64,000 bases of DNA from Verrucomicrobiota bacterium (GTDB taxonomy: Bacteria; Verrucomicrobiota; Verrucomicrobiia; CAIQCK01): NCBI GenBank assembly GCA_026397915.1, contig JAPLTX010000023.1:114808-178807 (forward strand), written 5' to 3'. Position 1 is the stretch's first letter, and each line of letters opens with the position of its first letter. A program made the position numbers and the translations under genes. Of this stretch, positions 52,079-61,088 are shown one piece after another. The notes under the pieces are model-generated. The model worked only from the letters and a program-made list of their open reading frames with translations, did not search any database and was not told the origin of the DNA.

Positions 52079-53170
52079 TCAAGTTTTCGCCGGCAGGCGA
52101 ATGATAAATTTGCTTCCTTTGCCCGGCTCGCTCTCCGCAGCCACTGAACCGCCGTGGGCCTCGACAATGCGCCGGCTGATGGCCAGGCCCAATCCGCAAC
52201 CGCTTTCCATTTGCGCCGCGCCTTTGCCGCGGTAGAAATCGCCAAAGATGAACGGCAGGTCCTCCTTGGCAATGCCCACGCCGGCGTCGGTCACCGAGAT
52301 GACCACTTCGCCCGGCGCAGCTTCGGCCGCGAGCCGAACGGTGGTTTGCGGCTGGGAATACTTGACCGAGTTGTTGAGGATGTTCCCAATAACTTCCGCA
52401 AGGCTGACCGCGTCGCCCGACACCATCGGCAGCGTCTCGCTGACAGCGCTGACGATCTCGATGTTCTTGCGCGTTGCGTGCGGCTGGACGTTCTCGATGG
52501 CGCGCACGATCACGGACTTCACGGCGACAGGTTGGAACTGCTCCTTGATCTTGTTCACGTCCACCGAGAAGACCCGCAGCCAGTTGTGGATCAGCTTCAG
52601 CAAGTCGTCGAGCCGGCCTTTCATCCGCTCCGTGCGCGCCTTCTGCTCCTCTGACATCTTGTCGGCGAGGTCGGCGGCCAAGCCGAAAAGATGTTGCTGG
52701 AGCGCGCTCAGCGGCGACTTCAGTTCATGTGAGAGGATGGCGGCGAAATTCTCGCGGAGCATTTCCTTCTCGCGGCGCAGTGCGATCGCCTCCTGCACGA
52801 GCCGGCGTTTTTCGAGACCGCGCTTGGTGATGAGGCGCAGTTCGTCAGGCGTGAACGGCTTGGGCAGGAAATCGTAGGCACCCCGCTTCATCGCGTCCAC
52901 GGCCGAGCTGACCGTGGCGTAGCCGGTGATGACGATGGCAACCTGGTTCGGGTCCATCGCGCGCAGCCGCTCCAGCACCTCGAAGCCGGAGATGCCCGGC
53001 ATCTTCAAGTCCACGAAGATCAGGTCCGGCCCGAACTCGGGCACCATGCCCAGCCCGGCGATGCCGTTGCTGGCCGTGGCGATCTTGAAACCGGCAGGCT
53101 CCAGCACGACCTTGCAGGAATCGAGCACGACTTCCTCGTCATCAATAATCAATATCTTGGTTTCTTGCAT
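52079..53170 (-). CDS. Hybrid receiver - histidine kinase
   Basis: 363 aa. N-terminal receiver, about 1-120, with Asp54 in FVDLKMPGI and Lys104 in DFLPKPFTPDE; then HisKA with phosphoacceptor His148 in ILSHELKSPLSALQQHL; then HATPase_c with IGNILNNSVKYSQPQT, DAGVGIAKEDLPFIFGDFYR and GCGLGLAISRRIVEAHGG. No membrane helix or sensor domain, so it is cytosolic and is probably fed by phosphate relay from the kinase directly upstream (3-base gap). Confidence 0.92.
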   Translation of the reverse strand: MQETKILIIDDEEVVLDSCKVVLEPAGFKIATASNGIAGLGMVPEFGPDLIFVDLKMPGISGFEVLERLRAMDPNQVAIVITGYATVSSAVDAMKRGAYDFLPKPFTPDELRLITKRGLEKRRLVQEAIALRREKEMLRENFAAILSHELKSPLSALQQHLFGLAADLADKMSEEQKARTERMKGRLDDLLKLIHNWLRVFSVDVNKIKEQFQPVAVKSVIVRAIENVQPHATRKNIEIVSAVSETLPMVSGDAVSLAEVIGNILNNSVKYSQPQTTVRLAAEAAPGEVVISVTDAGVGIAKEDLPFIFGDFYRGKGAAQMESGCGLGLAISRRIVEAHGGSVAAESEPGKGSKFIIRLPAKT

Positions 53171-53173
53171 TGG

Positions 53174-55177
53174 CTAAGCTTTGTTCAAGTCCCGCGCTGG
53201 CAGGCGGACCGTAAAGGTCGAGCCCTTGCCCATTTCGCTTTCCACCGCAATGGTCCCTTCGTGTTCCTTCACGATACCGAAGCTGATGGCCAGGCCCAAG
53301 CCGGTTCCGTGACCGACTTCCTTGGTCGTGAAAAACGGATCGAAAATGCGTTCCAGGTTCTCCTCGCTGATGCCGTGGCCTGAATCGGCGAAAACGATCT
53401 CGACACACTCGCCGTCCGGCTCCAACCGCGTCGCCAGACTGAGCCGGCCTTTGCCGTCCATCGCCTCGGCAGCATTGATGATGAGGTTCATAAACACCTG
53501 CTGGATGAGCGATGGATCCACAATCACCAATGGCAGGTTTTTCTGGAAATTCTTCTCGACCTGAATGTTGTGGAACAGGGACTGGTTCTCCACCAACGAT
53601 ACGCACTCCTGGAGCACTTGGTTGAGGTTGCAGGAACGCTTGTCAGGCTTCTTCGGCCGCGAGAAATCCAGCAGCCCGCGCACGATGACCCGGCAGCGGT
53701 CGGCCTGCGTCGCGATCTTGCGCAGAAACTCGCTGGTGCCATCCTGGGCATTGGCTCGTTCCAGCAGCAGGTGCGAATAGGTCACAATGCCCGTCAACGG
53801 GTTGTTCATCTCGTGAGCCACGCCGGCGGCCAACTGGCCGATGACGGCGAGCCGCTCGGACTGCATGATTTTCTTGCGGGCAAACTCCCTGAGCTTCTCG
53901 TCGCGTTTCTTCAACGAGGAAGCCATGGAGTTAAAAGTGTCGGCCAGTTCATGCAGCTCGTCCTGCGAGGCAATTTCCACGCGCGCGTCGAGGTTGCCGC
54001 GCGCCACTTCGCGGGAGGCCAGGACCAGCTTGTGGACCAAAACCGAAATGTTCCGGGCGATGAAATAGAACAGGCACATCGAGGCCGCGCCACCCGCCAG
54101 CGTGATCGCCACGAACGCCGCGGTGGCCCGCATCCGGGTGTCGGTGTATTTCTGCTCGCGAACGCCGACGTAAAGCATGCCAACAATCTTGTTAAGCACA
54201 TCACGGATCGGCTCGTAGGCAGTGATATACCAGGCGTTGACGACGTAGGCGCGGCCGATCCAACGCTCGCCTTGCGTCACGACCCGGTCGTAAACGTCCT
54301 TCGCCGCGCGTGTGCCGATGGCCCGCGCGCCGTTTTCGTTCTGGACGTTTGTGGAGATGCGCAGGTCGTCCTGGAAAATCGTGGCCGAGCCGATTTCCTC
54401 GCCCTGATACTTCACGTCCTGAAAAACGGTCTGCTTGATCTTGTCCACGATCTCGAAATTGCGGTTCAACAGGATGCCGCCGTAGGCCACGCCAATGAAC
54501 TGGTTCTTCAGGTCGAAGACCGGCGCCGCCGCCTTCAGCATCAGCCCGGAGGTTTCCTCGCGCTCGGCACGCGACTGGGTCTTGGGCGTGGAGACAACCT
54601 CGAACCGCGCGCGCTCCGCCAAGGCGGGCGATTCCTTGCGCAGTTGATCACCTGTCATGAGGCAAGTGGACGCCACCGGTTCCCGGCTCTGCAAGACGCG
54701 CGCGACCAACGGGTCTTGTCCTTGGTCGTCGCCGAAAACGCCCGGGTTGGTCACACGCACCATCACGATACCCTTGGAGTCGGTGACGCCCAAAACATCC
54801 AGCCGCTCGCGTTCACGAAACGCCGTCAGCGATTCAACAACCTTGTCACGCTCCTTGAATGACGACCCGTCGCGCACAAACGTCCGACCGGCCACGAACC
54901 GCACCTTGTCGCTAATCCGATCCAAATGGTTGAGGTAAATCTCGCGCGCGACGTTGAGATCGGTCCGGACCTTCTCCTGCGCCTCGTCCACGACCAAGCC
55001 GCCGATGATGTGGACGCCAATGACGCCAAACGTAACGCCAACGATCAGGCACACGAGTAGGAAGCCCACGATCAACTTGGTTGCGATCGTGACGCGCACA
55101 CGGCGCAGGGCCGCCAAGGAAAATCCCCCGGCGGCTCCTTCAGCCTTCGGTTCGTTGGGCTGGCTGACCGTGCTCAC
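53174..55177 (-). CDS. Membrane sensor histidine kinase with Cache domain
   Basis: 667 aa. A first membrane helix (KLIVGFLLVCLIVGVTFGVI, about 34-53), a large extracytoplasmic Cache-type sensor (about 60-335, with VLGVTDSKGIVMVRVTNPGV), a second helix (AAFVAITLAGGAASMCLFYF, about 350-369), HAMP (about 375-430), HisKA with His455 in AGVAHEMNNPLTGIVTY, and HATPase_c with NLIINAAEAMDGKG and GTGLGLAISFGIVKEHEG. It likely senses a small extracellular molecule and starts the relay encoded next to it inside the Hdr operon. A 120-base gap separates it from hdrA. Confidence 0.94.
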   Translation of the reverse strand: MSTVSQPNEPKAEGAAGGFSLAALRRVRVTIATKLIVGFLLVCLIVGVTFGVIGVHIIGGLVVDEAQEKVRTDLNVAREIYLNHLDRISDKVRFVAGRTFVRDGSSFKERDKVVESLTAFRERERLDVLGVTDSKGIVMVRVTNPGVFGDDQGQDPLVARVLQSREPVASTCLMTGDQLRKESPALAERARFEVVSTPKTQSRAEREETSGLMLKAAAPVFDLKNQFIGVAYGGILLNRNFEIVDKIKQTVFQDVKYQGEEIGSATIFQDDLRISTNVQNENGARAIGTRAAKDVYDRVVTQGERWIGRAYVVNAWYITAYEPIRDVLNKIVGMLYVGVREQKYTDTRMRATAAFVAITLAGGAASMCLFYFIARNISVLVHKLVLASREVARGNLDARVEIASQDELHELADTFNSMASSLKKRDEKLREFARKKIMQSERLAVIGQLAAGVAHEMNNPLTGIVTYSHLLLERANAQDGTSEFLRKIATQADRCRVIVRGLLDFSRPKKPDKRSCNLNQVLQECVSLVENQSLFHNIQVEKNFQKNLPLVIVDPSLIQQVFMNLIINAAEAMDGKGRLSLATRLEPDGECVEIVFADSGHGISEENLERIFDPFFTTKEVGHGTGLGLAISFGIVKEHEGTIAVESEMGKGSTFTVRLPARDLNKA

Positions 55178-55297
55178 GGCGCGCGCAATCCTTCCCTCGT
55201 CCCGGCTCGGTAAACCGGGGCCGATTCTTCATCGTCGCCCGTGGCAGTCCGGGCCAATCCGATTGTCGTTGTCGCGGCCATTCGTATGCACAGCGCT
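55178..55297. other. Gap between hdrA and the sensor kinase gene
   Basis: 120 bases, the longest gap in the 24-kb cluster. It could hold an internal promoter for the two-component and downstream genes. A weak GC-rich stem (near 55203-55220) is present without a T-run. No gene. Confidence 0.35.
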
Positions 55298-57325
55298 TCA
55301 GACCTGGGCCAGCACGCCTTCGATCTCGCTGAAGATTTCCTCATCCTCGAAAAGGTTCTGCTTGATCGAACCGGACGGGCAGCTCGCCACGCAGGTGCCG
55401 CACCCCTTGCAGAGCGCCTCGTTGATGACGGCCTTCTTCTTGGCCTCATCGAACGTGATGGCGGTGTAGGGACAGAGCGCGATGCACGACTTGCAACCGC
55501 TGCATTCCTCTTCGATGATGAACGCCGTGTTCGGCTCCTGCTCAACGTGGCCCTTGTCAATCAGCGCCATCGCCTCGGCCGCCGCCGCGCCGGCTTGCGC
55601 GACGGTGTCGGGAATGTCCTTCGGCGCCTGGCACGCACCGGCGATAAACACGCCGTCGGTGAAGGTGCTCACCGGCGCGAGCTTCGGGTGGCGCTCCAGG
55701 AAGAAGCCTTCCGAACCGCAGCTCATGTTGAACATCCGGCGCACGTCTTGGGCGTCGGCCTGCGGTTCCAAACCAACGGACAGAACAACCATGTCCACCG
55801 GCAGCTTGCGCACGCGGCCCAGCAACGTGTCCTCGGCCTGCACGATCAGCTTGCCGGTGTTGCCGGCCTCCGGATAAACATCCGCAATCTTGCCGCGCAC
55901 GAAGTGAACGCCCTCGGTCGCCACGCTCTGGTAAAACTCCTCAAACCCTTTGCCCGGCGTGCGGATATCAATGTAGAAGTTGTAGATCTCCGCGTCAGTG
56001 TGCTCCTTGAGCAGGTGCGCGAGCTTGAGCGAATACATGCAGCAGACGCGCGAGCAGTAACGGTTGGTATTCTCGTCGCGGCTGCCGACGCAATGGGCGA
56101 TGGCGATCGTCTTCGGCTTCTTGCCATCGCGCAGGATAACCTCGCCGCTGGTCGGGCCGCTGGCGTTGACCAGCCGCTCGACTTCCAACGCGGTATAGAC
56201 GTTCGGATACTTGCCGTAGCCGTAGTAGGGCACGCGTTTGGCGTCGAAGGTCTTGAACCCGGTCGTAACAATAACGGTGCCAACCTGGATCTCCTTGATC
56301 TCCTCCTTCTGATGGAAGCTGATCGCCTTGTTCTCGCCGCAAGCTTCGACACAGGTCTTCTTGCACTTGTCGCTCACGACCGGTGAGCCGTCGGGGTTCT
56401 TGGCGCCGCGCTTGAAGTTCAAACAAACCTCGGGATCAATCAGCACCACTTGCGGTGTGGATTGCAGGAACGGGATGTAAACCGGGCGGCGTTTGCCGAG
56501 GCCTTCGTTGAACTCGTCCGGGAACTTCGGCTCCTTGAAGACGCAGTGGGCAACGCACTCCTGACAGCCAATGCACAGCTCCTCGTTGACGTAACGGGGC
56601 TTGCGCTTGATGGCAATCTTGTAGTTGCCGACGTAGCCATCCATCTTCACCACTTCGGAGTAGCTCCAGAGCGTGATGTTGGGATGGTTGCCGACCTGCG
56701 ACATCTTCGGCGTCAGGATGCACGCCGCGCAGTCGAGCGTCGGGAAGGTCTTGTCAAACTTCGCCATGTGGCCGCCGATGGACGGCTCCCGCTCGACCAG
56801 ATAAACCTTCTTGCCGGCGTTGGCCAGCGTCAACGCGGCGTGGATGCCTGCAATGCCCGCACCCACGACCAGCACGTCGGGATGAATCGGCACCCTCTTG
56901 GTTTCCAGCGCGCGATGGCCGGCAACGCGACGCACGGCGCCGTGAATCTGCGCCTTGGCCTTCTGCGTGGCCGCAGCGTGGTCGGTGTGAACCCACGAGT
57001 TGTGCTCGCGGATGTTGACCATCTGGAAATAGAACGGGTTGATGCCGCCCTTCTCGGTCGCGTTGCGGAACGTGTGTTCGTGCAGCAGCGGCGAGCACGA
57101 CGCGACGACGATGCGGTTGAGCTTGTGGCCCTTGATGTCCCACTGGATCAACTGCTGGCCGGGGTCGGAGCACATGTATTTGTAGTCGCGCGAGACCACG
57201 ACGCCGGGCAGCTTCTCGGCATACTTGGCCACCGCCGCCACGTCAATCGTGCCGGCGATGTTGTGGCCGCAATGGCAGATATACACGCCAATCCGCGGTT
57301 GTTCGGTTCCTTTGATGTTTACCAT
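55298..57325 (-). CDS. hdrA: Heterodisulfide reductase subunit A (HdrA-like, flavin bifurcation site)
   Basis: 675 aa. N-terminal domain with IGVYICHCGHNIAGTIDVAA (Cys cluster), then the FAD-binding core HPDVLVVGAGIAGIHAALTL (about 150-170) and DCAACILTPKMSQVGNH (inserted 4Fe-4S ligands). A four-cysteine ferredoxin motif lies in the middle (CIGCQECVAHCVFKEP) and two 4Fe-4S motifs at the C-terminus (CSGCKSCIALCPYTAI; CKGCGTCVASCPSGSI). These are the expected features of full-length HdrA, the bifurcating flavoprotein of Hdr complexes. It lies 12 bases after the membrane ETF:quinone oxidoreductase gene. Confidence 0.95.
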   Translation of the reverse strand: MVNIKGTEQPRIGVYICHCGHNIAGTIDVAAVAKYAEKLPGVVVSRDYKYMCSDPGQQLIQWDIKGHKLNRIVVASCSPLLHEHTFRNATEKGGINPFYFQMVNIREHNSWVHTDHAAATQKAKAQIHGAVRRVAGHRALETKRVPIHPDVLVVGAGIAGIHAALTLANAGKKVYLVEREPSIGGHMAKFDKTFPTLDCAACILTPKMSQVGNHPNITLWSYSEVVKMDGYVGNYKIAIKRKPRYVNEELCIGCQECVAHCVFKEPKFPDEFNEGLGKRRPVYIPFLQSTPQVVLIDPEVCLNFKRGAKNPDGSPVVSDKCKKTCVEACGENKAISFHQKEEIKEIQVGTVIVTTGFKTFDAKRVPYYGYGKYPNVYTALEVERLVNASGPTSGEVILRDGKKPKTIAIAHCVGSRDENTNRYCSRVCCMYSLKLAHLLKEHTDAEIYNFYIDIRTPGKGFEEFYQSVATEGVHFVRGKIADVYPEAGNTGKLIVQAEDTLLGRVRKLPVDMVVLSVGLEPQADAQDVRRMFNMSCGSEGFFLERHPKLAPVSTFTDGVFIAGACQAPKDIPDTVAQAGAAAAEAMALIDKGHVEQEPNTAFIIEEECSGCKSCIALCPYTAITFDEAKKKAVINEALCKGCGTCVASCPSGSIKQNLFEDEEIFSEIEGVLAQV

Positions 57326-57337
57326 GATAGTGTCCTC

Positions 57338-59320
57338 TTAAGCTTGTCGAGTGGCTTCCTCGACCAAATCTATAACGTCTTTGATTACCAGTTTACCTTC
57401 CAGTCCGGCGGTCTTGAGCGCGTCCTGGAACATCACCAAATCCTTCGGGCACGCCACCACCAGTGTGGTCACACCCAATGCCGCCGCTTCGCGCACGCGG
57501 CTCTCGGCCGGTCGTTCCTTCACGCCCTCGACATCTTCCATCCAGATGCGTCCGCCGCCGGCACCGCAGCAGTAACTGCGGCTGAAGCTGCGCGGCATTT
57601 CCACCAACTCGGCGCCCGCAGCCTTCAGGACGCGGCGCGCCGGTTCGTAAATGTCGTTGTAGCGGCCAAGGTAGCAGGGGTCGTGATACGTGATGCGGCC
57701 GGTGACCTTGTTCTTGAAGGTCAGTTTTCCCTCCGTCGCCAGCCGGTCGAGCACCTCGCTGTAATGCAGCACCTCGACGCCTTCGAGGCCGTATTCGTTC
57801 TTCAGCGTGTTGAACGCGTGCGGATCGGTCGTGACGATCTTCTTATACTTGGCCTTGCCCATCGCTTGCAGGTTCTTGTCCCGCAGCATCTCGAACAGGC
57901 CCTCCTCGCCGATGCGCCGCACGTCGTTGCCGGCGTTGCGCTCGCCTTCGTAGAGAATGCCGAAATCCATGCCAGCGGCCTTGAACACGTTCGCCGTCTT
58001 GCGCGTGCTCTCCTCCAGCCGTGGGTCGAACGACGCGTAGTCGCCGACGAACCAAAGGTATTCCACCTCTTCCTTGCGCGCGTCCTTGACCTTCCAGCCG
58101 AGCGCTTGCGTCCACTTCGCGCGCATGCGGTCCGACTTGCCGAACGAGTTGCCGTAGCGGTTGAAATTGTTGAGTGCGTCCTGCACGGTCTTGGCCATCT
58201 GGCCTTCGCTGACCAGATGCCGGCGCAATTGCACAATGATCGGAATCTGCTCGTTGAGCACCGCGCAACGCTCGATGCACGACATGCAAGTCGTGCAAGA
58301 CCATATCTCCGCCTCGGTGATGACGTCGCCGATCAGTTTCTCGCCGTTGCCGTTCGGCTTCGCCAAGCCAGCGTGAATGCTGTGCTTCTTGAGCTTCTGG
58401 ACAAGCTGCTGCGGTTCCAGCGGGAAGCCGGAATTCGTCGCCGGGCACGCGCGATCGCAGCGACCGCACTCGGCGCAGGAGAAACCGCTGAGCAGTTGCT
58501 TCCACGTGAACTCGTTCCACTTCGCCGAGCCGGCCGCGAGATCTTCGCTGCCGCCCGCGATGCTCAGGTCGCCGGCCGGGCGCAAGTTGCCGAAGAAAAC
58601 GTTGAACGGCGACGCCAGCAGGTGCAGGTGCTTCGAGTAAGGCAGATAGACAAGGAAGAACAGCACTGTGATCATGTGCGTCCACCACATGGCCTTGGCC
58701 CAGCGGTGCGCGTCAGGGCTGGTCATCGTCGGCCACACCATTGCCACCAAGCTGCTGAACGGCGTCCACAAGCTCGATGTTTTGCCTTCGCCGAGCAACC
58801 GGAAGCTCCCGCCGAACAGCGTCGTCAACATCAGGATGCCAATCAGCGACAGGATCAGATTCGCGTCCCAGCTCAGGTGCAGGTGCGCCGGCGGGAAAAA
58901 CACACGCCGCACGACCGCCGCGCCAAGCGAGATCAGCACCGCCACCGCAAAGACATCGAGGAAGAACGCCGAGGGACCGAATTCATCGGGATACGGAATC
59001 GGCAGCACCGGCAGCAGACCACGGACGAGGCTCCAGTTGAAGCAGATGACATAGACCACGAAGCCCCAGAAGATGAGGAAATGGGCCAAGCCGATGCTCG
59101 GCTCGTTGAAGAGCCGCGGCTGGAGCAGCACGTGCCGGACGAAACGCATCACACGCGCGCCGAGCTGGTCGAAGCGGTTTTCCGACCGCGCCTTCAGCAA
59201 CAGGCCGACCAGTTGCCATGCGCGGAAGCCGAACACCCCGAACGCGCCGAGCGTCAACACCCAGAGCACCGCCCAAGCGGGCAGGCCCATCAGCGAGATT
59301 CTGACTGGATCGAGGTCCAC
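57338..59320 (-). CDS. Membrane cytochrome b/HdrD-type Fe-S oxidoreductase, probable ETF:quinone oxidoreductase
   Basis: 660 aa. The N-terminal ~260 residues form a NarI/cytochrome-b-like membrane domain with five to six helices and paired histidines (MRFVRHVLL, LAHFLIFWGF, WWTHMITVLFF). Then come two 4Fe-4S motifs, CAECGRCDRACPATNS (about 285-300) and CTTCMSCIERCAVLNE (about 345-360), and CCG domains (YHDPCYLGRYN; YCCGAGGGRIWM; VACPKDL) as in HdrD/HmcF. This domain order is that of the membrane proteins that pass electrons from EtfAB to (methyl)menaquinone. It is flanked by etfA (7 bases) and hdrA (12 bases), so it may connect the quinone pool with ETF and the soluble Hdr module. Confidence 0.88.
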   Translation of the reverse strand: MDLDPVRISLMGLPAWAVLWVLTLGAFGVFGFRAWQLVGLLLKARSENRFDQLGARVMRFVRHVLLQPRLFNEPSIGLAHFLIFWGFVVYVICFNWSLVRGLLPVLPIPYPDEFGPSAFFLDVFAVAVLISLGAAVVRRVFFPPAHLHLSWDANLILSLIGILMLTTLFGGSFRLLGEGKTSSLWTPFSSLVAMVWPTMTSPDAHRWAKAMWWTHMITVLFFLVYLPYSKHLHLLASPFNVFFGNLRPAGDLSIAGGSEDLAAGSAKWNEFTWKQLLSGFSCAECGRCDRACPATNSGFPLEPQQLVQKLKKHSIHAGLAKPNGNGEKLIGDVITEAEIWSCTTCMSCIERCAVLNEQIPIIVQLRRHLVSEGQMAKTVQDALNNFNRYGNSFGKSDRMRAKWTQALGWKVKDARKEEVEYLWFVGDYASFDPRLEESTRKTANVFKAAGMDFGILYEGERNAGNDVRRIGEEGLFEMLRDKNLQAMGKAKYKKIVTTDPHAFNTLKNEYGLEGVEVLHYSEVLDRLATEGKLTFKNKVTGRITYHDPCYLGRYNDIYEPARRVLKAAGAELVEMPRSFSRSYCCGAGGGRIWMEDVEGVKERPAESRVREAAALGVTTLVVACPKDLVMFQDALKTAGLEGKLVIKDVIDLVEEATRQA

Positions 59321-59326
59321 GGTTCT

Positions 59327-60298
59327 TTATCCCTTTCGCGCTTTGATTTTCTCCGTCAACGCCGGCGCCACTTCGAGCGCGTCGCCAACGACGCCGTAGT
59401 GGGCGACGTTGAAGATCGGCGCTGCGGCGTCGGTGTTCACGGCGATGATGCACTGCGAGCCTTTCATGCCCTCGACGTGCTCCGGCGCGCCGCTGATGCC
59501 CAGCATCACGTAAAGTTTCGGCTTCACAAGCATGCCTGACTTGCCAACCTGCCGCGACAATCCCAGCCAGCCCTGGTCAATCACCGGCCGCGAGCCGCAC
59601 ACCGCGCCGCCGAGCGTCGCAGCGAGGTCTTCGGCGAGGTCGAGATTGTCCTTGGTCTGGATACCGCGGCCGACCGCCACGAGGAAATCCTTCTGCGTGA
59701 TGTCCACGTCGCCCGCTTCGGATTCGAGGTATCGCTTGAAATGAACCTTGGGCGCGGCCAGCGTCACGGCCACGTCGGTGATCGTCGCGGCCTTGTCGGA
59801 GCGGCCCTGTTCGACCGGGCGCGCGCCCGGCAGGATGCCGATGATCGCCGGCTTCGCGGACGCGGTGACGGTGGCTTCCATCTTGCCGCCGTAGAGCACG
59901 CACGTAGCCGTCAGGTTGCCACCTTCGGCCTTGAGATCCTTGCAATAGTTCAGGAACGGCACGCCGAGCTGCGCCGCGAGCACCACGCCGACATCCACCG
60001 ACAGATTCGTCAGCGGCACCAGCACGGCGGCGGGCTGCTTCTCCTTGATGAGTTGCGCGAGCGCCGTGGCGAAATTCTCCGGCACGGGATCGGCCAACGC
60101 CGCGTTGTCGGCGTAAAGCACCGAGTCCGCTGCACCGAGCTTCTGGGCGAGTTCGCGCGCGTTGCTGCCGAGCAGGACGGCTTCCAACGGCGCGCCGGCC
60201 TGGCCCGCGACTTCGCGGCCCAGTGCCAGCAGTTCAAAGGTGATTTCGGAGACTTGTCCCCGCCACGCTTCCGCTATGATCCAGATGTTGCCAGCCAT
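59327..60298 (-). CDS. etfA: Electron transfer flavoprotein alpha subunit
   Basis: 323 aa from the ATG at 60298 (GAGGAGG 7 bases upstream; the frame extends to 60391 without a better start). The N-terminal adenine-nucleotide-alpha-hydrolase-like fold (IWIIAEAWRGQVSEITFELL) is followed by the FAD-binding domain with the classic C-terminal signature AVGRGIQTKDNLDLAEDLAA, then CGSRPVIDQGWL, and YVMLGISGAPEHVEGMKGSQ with VNTDAAAPIFNVAHYGVVGD. It accepts electrons from acyl-CoA or other dehydrogenases, or forms a bifurcating pair with EtfB. Partner genes flank it on both sides. Bifurcating versus classical type cannot be settled here. Confidence 0.95.
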   Translation of the reverse strand: MAGNIWIIAEAWRGQVSEITFELLALGREVAGQAGAPLEAVLLGSNARELAQKLGAADSVLYADNAALADPVPENFATALAQLIKEKQPAAVLVPLTNLSVDVGVVLAAQLGVPFLNYCKDLKAEGGNLTATCVLYGGKMEATVTASAKPAIIGILPGARPVEQGRSDKAATITDVAVTLAAPKVHFKRYLESEAGDVDITQKDFLVAVGRGIQTKDNLDLAEDLAATLGGAVCGSRPVIDQGWLGLSRQVGKSGMLVKPKLYVMLGISGAPEHVEGMKGSQCIIAVNTDAAAPIFNVAHYGVVGDALEVAPALTEKIKARKG

Positions 60299-60311
60299 GT
60301 TCGTGTCCTCC

Positions 60312-61085
60312 TCAGAGCAAACCGCGTTTCGCCAACAACTCGCAAATCTTGTCAGCCACTTCCTCCGGCGAGCCTTCGAGCATCTCGGCATGACCGGTCA
60401 CTTGCGGCTTCGCCATCTGCTGCACCTCGACCGTCGTGGCAGCCTCGACCGCCGGCGCATCCACCGATTCAATGGTCTGCGACTTCATCGCCGCGCGCAC
60501 CTTCGCGACCGGCACGTAGCGCGGCGGCTTCTCGGCGGCCTGGATGCCCAGCACCGCCGGCGTTGGCACTTCGTATTCGCCGCGCACGCCGCCGGCAAAT
60601 TCCTTGATGACCGTGGCGGTCTTGTCGGCAAGCGCCACCTGCGTCACGACGCCCGCGTAAGGCCAGCCAAGTTGCTGCGCGATCGGCGCGGCCATCAGCC
60701 CGTCGAGATCGTCAATCGCCGAGACGCCGGTCAGGATCAGGTCCACCGGCAGCAGGCCCGGCGTCTTCGCAATGGTCTCGCCGAAGAGCTTCACCGCTGT
60801 CTGTGTGCTCTGCACGGACTCGACGCCGCAGATCTTCACCGCACGGTCGGCGCCCTTGGCGAGCGCCGTGAACAGCACGTCGTCAATGTCGGGCGCGTCC
60901 AGCGTCAGCAGCGTCACTTTGCCGCCGTGCTTGTCCTTGAGCAACAGCGCCTGTTCCAGCGCGTGATCATCACGTTCATTGATGATCGTGCGCAGGAAGC
61001 TTGTGTCCAACGACTTGCCGTCCGAGCCGACTTCCAGCTCTTCGACCACGTCCGGCACCACCTTCATCAATACGAGGATATCCAC
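60312..61085 (-). CDS. etfB: Electron transfer flavoprotein beta subunit
   Basis: 257 aa. Fold signature MDILVLMKVVPDVVEELEV, then ERDDHALEQALLLKDKHGGK and VTLLTLDAPDIDDVLFTALA, and DLILTGVSAIDDLDGLMAAP for the AMP/FAD-binding region. Length matches the family. The coupling with etfA (13-base gap) is standard. 3 bases separate it from the fused HdrCB-like gene upstream, an uncommon neighbour that suggests electrons pass between ETF and an Fe-S/CCG protein. Confidence 0.94.
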   Translation of the reverse strand: MDILVLMKVVPDVVEELEVGSDGKSLDTSFLRTIINERDDHALEQALLLKDKHGGKVTLLTLDAPDIDDVLFTALAKGADRAVKICGVESVQSTQTAVKLFGETIAKTPGLLPVDLILTGVSAIDDLDGLMAAPIAQQLGWPYAGVVTQVALADKTATVIKEFAGGVRGEYEVPTPAVLGIQAAEKPPRYVPVAKVRAAMKSQTIESVDAPAVEAATTVEVQQMAKPQVTGHAEMLEGSPEEVADKICELLAKRGLL

Positions 61086-61088
61086 GAT

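Noticed and set aside
56450..59539. 1029-residue plus-strand open frame
   Set aside because: Antisense shadow of etfA end, the membrane ETF:quinone oxidoreductase and HdrA genes; rich in Arg, His, Gln and Asp with no recognisable domain.
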